Source of the DNA: Cercis canadensis
Lineage: Eukaryota > Streptophyta > Magnoliopsida > Fabales > Fabaceae
Reading direction: 5' to 3'
DNA: 64,000 nucleotides
Assembly (NCBI GenBank): GCA_003255065.1
Contig: QAOA01006485.1
Location: forward strand, 1 to 64,000
Under the pieces are notes generated by a model. It searched no databases. It was not told the DNA's origin and saw only the letters and a list, made by a program, of their open reading frames with translations. Made by a program: the position numbers and the translations under genes. Shown one piece after another: positions 61,368-64,000 of this stretch. Within the stretch, counting starts at the first letter, position 1. Each line of letters opens with the position of its first letter.

Positions 61368-62213
61368 TTAGTCTGATTCCGATGAATCTGGGAAATCCAA
61401 GTGGCATCTTGGCGATGATAGTTCTTCGTCTCCCGCAACAAAGGGATGCTTCAAAAGCATCTCTGCAGTCCATCTCTTTCTGGGATCCTTCACGAAACAC
61501 TTAGCTAGAAAATCCTTGCCATCTTGAGACAACTCCTTAGGAACTTGTGGCAATTCTTCTCCAACCCCAATTCGAATCAACAACGAGTAAATATTCGATC
61601 CGTTCTTGACATCCCAAGCAGGTTTCCCTGTTACAATCTCCACTATTGCGCAGCCAAGAGCCCACACATCACCAGGACATTCATACTCATTATCGTTTAC
61701 TGCTTCTGGGGACATAAACAGAGGAGTTCCCCTGCATTCACAGTTGCTCTTTTTTTCTCCTGTTTTCTTCGCAAGTCCAAAGTCTGCAATTTTCACATCA
61801 CCATTGCCAAACACAAGAATGTTTTCAGGCTTTATGTCGCAGTGGACAAACCCTTTATCGTGAATATGTTTGAGTCCTCTGATTATGGATCTTGTGTATC
61901 CGCGAACCATGGATTCCGGTAATCGGCCACCGTGGTTCTTGAGCTGATTAGAAAGACTACCACCAGCGGCATATTCTAGAAACAAATTATAGAGTTCGTC
62001 ACCGTTTTCGATGGTGCAATCGTCGCCGAAGCAGGTGATGATTTCTGGGCAAACTCCGAGGCCATCTAAGACTTGTTTCTCGTTCTTGAGAGAAGAATAG
62101 GTGGTGGCATCAGAGGATTTGACGACGGTGGTAGAAGGAAACTCAGAGCAAAGTGCAAAATTCACGGTAGCAAAGCTTCCTCTACCAATTGAATCTCCTC
62201 GAAGCCAGTGCAT
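61368..62213 (-). CDS. MAP3K-like Ser/Thr protein kinase (MAPKKK17/18 type)
   Basis: A single-exon frame of 281 residues that is almost entirely a kinase domain. It shows the glycine loop GRGSFATV (10-17), ATP-binding K32 in VVK, helix-C E45, the catalytic loop HCDIKPEN (124-131), DFG (144-146), GTPLFMSPE (162-170) and GDVWALG (181-187). Short intronless MEKK-like kinases of this sort in Arabidopsis (MAPKKK13-20) act at the top of MAPK cascades, several in ABA and stress signalling. The HCD in place of HRD makes it a non-RD kinase, as in those relatives. The C-terminal tail after about 265 is Ser/Asp-rich (SSPRCHLDFPDSSESD). Start ATG at 62213 opens directly into the kinase domain, as in the family. 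Confidence 0.92.
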   Translation of the reverse strand: MHWLRGDSIGRGSFATVNFALCSEFPSTTVVKSSDATTYSSLKNEKQVLDGLGVCPEIITCFGDDCTIENGDELYNLFLEYAAGGSLSNQLKNHGGRLPESMVRGYTRSIIRGLKHIHDKGFVHCDIKPENILVFGNGDVKIADFGLAKKTGEKKSNCECRGTPLFMSPEAVNDNEYECPGDVWALGCAIVEIVTGKPAWDVKNGSNIYSLLIRIGVGEELPQVPKELSQDGKDFLAKCFVKDPRKRWTAEMLLKHPFVAGDEELSSPRCHLDFPDSSESD

Positions 62214-63460
62214 GATTATGAGCTGAATAGAGTCTGGGTTTTGCTGTAGCTTAGTGTGCTCTGTGATCTTCTCCTTCTCCGATTGTTTTCTTGAAGAAAC
62301 AAAATTGAAGTCTCAAAAATCCTTCCTAGTTTGTTTTCAATAACTGAAAGCGTGTATGAAGATTAAGATAAATTAATAAATAATGTCGGTGGTATAGTTG
62401 AAGCGTGTGATAGGCAAGGATGTTTTCCTGGAAGGATTAGTGCTGCTTTCTCAGCTTGGCTGAATTAGTGTATTTATAATCTATAAAATTTAATTATATA
62501 GTTATTATGTGTAGTATATTTAATATGTGATTATTATGGATAAAATATATAATTATTTTGTTTNATATTTTGTTTAGTATCTGATTATTATGTTCGAGTA
62601 TAAATATAATAACCATATTATACTAATGGATATTTTGGTGAAAAATGTTGACATGACATTAAAGTAATTATTGAATTATAAAAATAATACATATTGAATT
62701 ATAAAAATAATACATATGTAATGGTTTAATAAGAGAATAGTACTACAAACACTTAAAAAACTTTACCTAAATTTTATCGAAGAATGGAGTATGATGGAGA
62801 GGGGACTCAACACCCTTCAACTAACTGAATTCCCTTAAGAAAGGAGTATGAAATAGCCTACTCGGAAAAGGAAGATCCTTGGTAAGAGTGGCAGTCCAGC
62901 TTCTCGTTCAATACAAAAGCGAGGGCAAGGAAAAGAAATCTTGATGAGGTAACATAGGGAAGAAAAACAGAGAGAGGACTAGGGATCTCTCCAATCAATT
63001 GAGGATCTTTTTTTGAGTAGTAGTATTCTTTGTGGGCTAGAGTACTTGAATCCACAACTACAATCTTTAATTTGTTTTCTTTAAACTTTCTCAGTTGAGG
63101 AGTGTTGTTAGTTATCTACAGACGCGACTTCCTTGGTTTGCACAGCTTTGTACTTCTTATAAAGCTTATCTATCCCCTACTGCCATCACTTTTTTATTTA
63201 AATTAAAATTTTATCATAATGTATTATATCAGTATGTGATTTATCCACGCTTTAAACCTAAAAGAGTTTTGTGTGTAGCACCATATTAGATATAAAATTA
63301 TTCTAATACTTTTACTTAACAAATTAAGCTTTTATGTTAAATTTATTTTTGATATAGTAGTAGAGCTTATTTGCCAAATCGGTTAAGATATCGAATCTTT
63401 TTCTACCTCCACTTTCTCAATTAGTTCCTTGATAGATTTCTTCTCATTAATATGTATCTA
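62214..63460. other. Upstream region of the kinase and intergenic DNA
   Basis: The first ~200 bp upstream probably hold the kinase leader and promoter (minus strand). A single N at 62564 lies between two copies of tattttgttt. A fragment at about 63280-63360 resembles the repeat at 31730-31810. No other gene. Confidence 0.45.
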
Positions 63461-64000
63461 TCTACACTACATATAAAAATATGAAGGGGCATAAGCTTTT
63501 AAATGCCCTAAAATACTCTCTTTGCCCCCTCCTTTTTTTGTCTTCATTGGTTTTTTGCACCAAACACATTATGTTTTAAAAAGTTTTGCCTTTATAAAAT
63601 TAAAAAATTAATTATACTCTCATTAATTTTTTTCTTAGGATTACACTAAATAACTTTTCTTTCCATAAAATCTTCTCCAAGCAGAATCTTTCTATCTTTG
63701 AGAAATTTTTTGTTACAATTCATACCATTTTCAAATTCTTTCTCTTAATTTAAACTCCTTTTTATTCTTTTTTTTTTTATGTCCCTCTCCCATGAATATG
63801 TTATTTTTATGCATTATTCATTATTTCTATTATCAGATCAAAGAGAAATTACATTTGTAATTTACGGATAGCAAAATCTTTTGATTGCCAAAAATATCCC
63901 TCTTGAATATTTACTCTTCCTTTTGATTTTTAATATATAAAAACATGATAAATTTATAAAATAATTACATGTCTAAGCATACATGCAACACATTTGTTTG
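63461..64000 (+). mobile_element. Possible Helitron 5' end, running off the window
   Basis: The block tctacactacatataaaaat follows an A at 63460 and resembles plant Helitron 5' termini (TC start, insertion after A, then TA-rich sequence). The rest of the element and its CTRR 3' end would be beyond the window. Weak, motif-only evidence. Confidence 0.3.

Overview
This window is nuclear DNA from a flowering plant, most likely a eudicot and plausibly a rosid. It has long AT-rich intergenic stretches, GT-AG introns, a chloroplast protein-import receptor, an 18-exon class III HD-ZIP gene with a miR165/166 site, a TPS-b terpene synthase, and plant-type transposons (MULE with plant mobile domain, hAT, LINE, foldback MITEs). 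I cannot name the species.

Layout. 246-7286: a complete but decayed Mutator-like element (MULE) with ~224-bp terminal inverted repeats and a 9-bp direct repeat at its ends. It carries a plant-mobile-domain gene (+) and a mudrA-type transposase gene (-) that has lost its DDE core. 7287-12190: no gene, but several foldback elements. 12190-16535: TOC159, a plastid outer-envelope import receptor, intact in one exon, with a recent 3 x 40-residue repeat in its acidic domain. 16540-34700: about 18 kb without an intact gene, holding an imperfect 0.3-kb tandem duplication, a 5'-truncated LINE with target-site duplication, more foldback elements (one nested in another) and an exon-like fragment. 34700-42651: a PHABULOSA/PHAVOLUTA-type HD-ZIP III gene whose 18 exons give an uninterrupted 846-residue protein. 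42652-49987: intergenic, with an 839-bp non-autonomous hAT element and a 219-bp exact duplication around a single N that looks like an assembly artefact. 49988-52206: a frameshifted hAT transposase. 53631-58916: a tandem terpene-synthase pair, one nearly complete gene with an in-frame TAG and an assembly gap, and one internally deleted relic. 60282-60813: another hAT-like non-autonomous element. 61368-62213: a single-exon MAP3K-like kinase. 63461 to the end: a possible Helitron 5' end.

The four host genes (TOC159, HD-ZIP III, terpene synthase, kinase) act in unrelated processes and show no sign of being a functional cluster. The only local gene family is the terpene-synthase pair. Most of the unusual structure is transposon-derived. 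I did not find a wholly new type of system. The most informative points are the MULE with its 93-bp tandem array, the terpene-synthase duplication and decay, the TOC159 repeat expansion, the uORF and weak splice donor in the HD-ZIP III gene, and a consistent pattern of single-N joins beside duplicated sequence.
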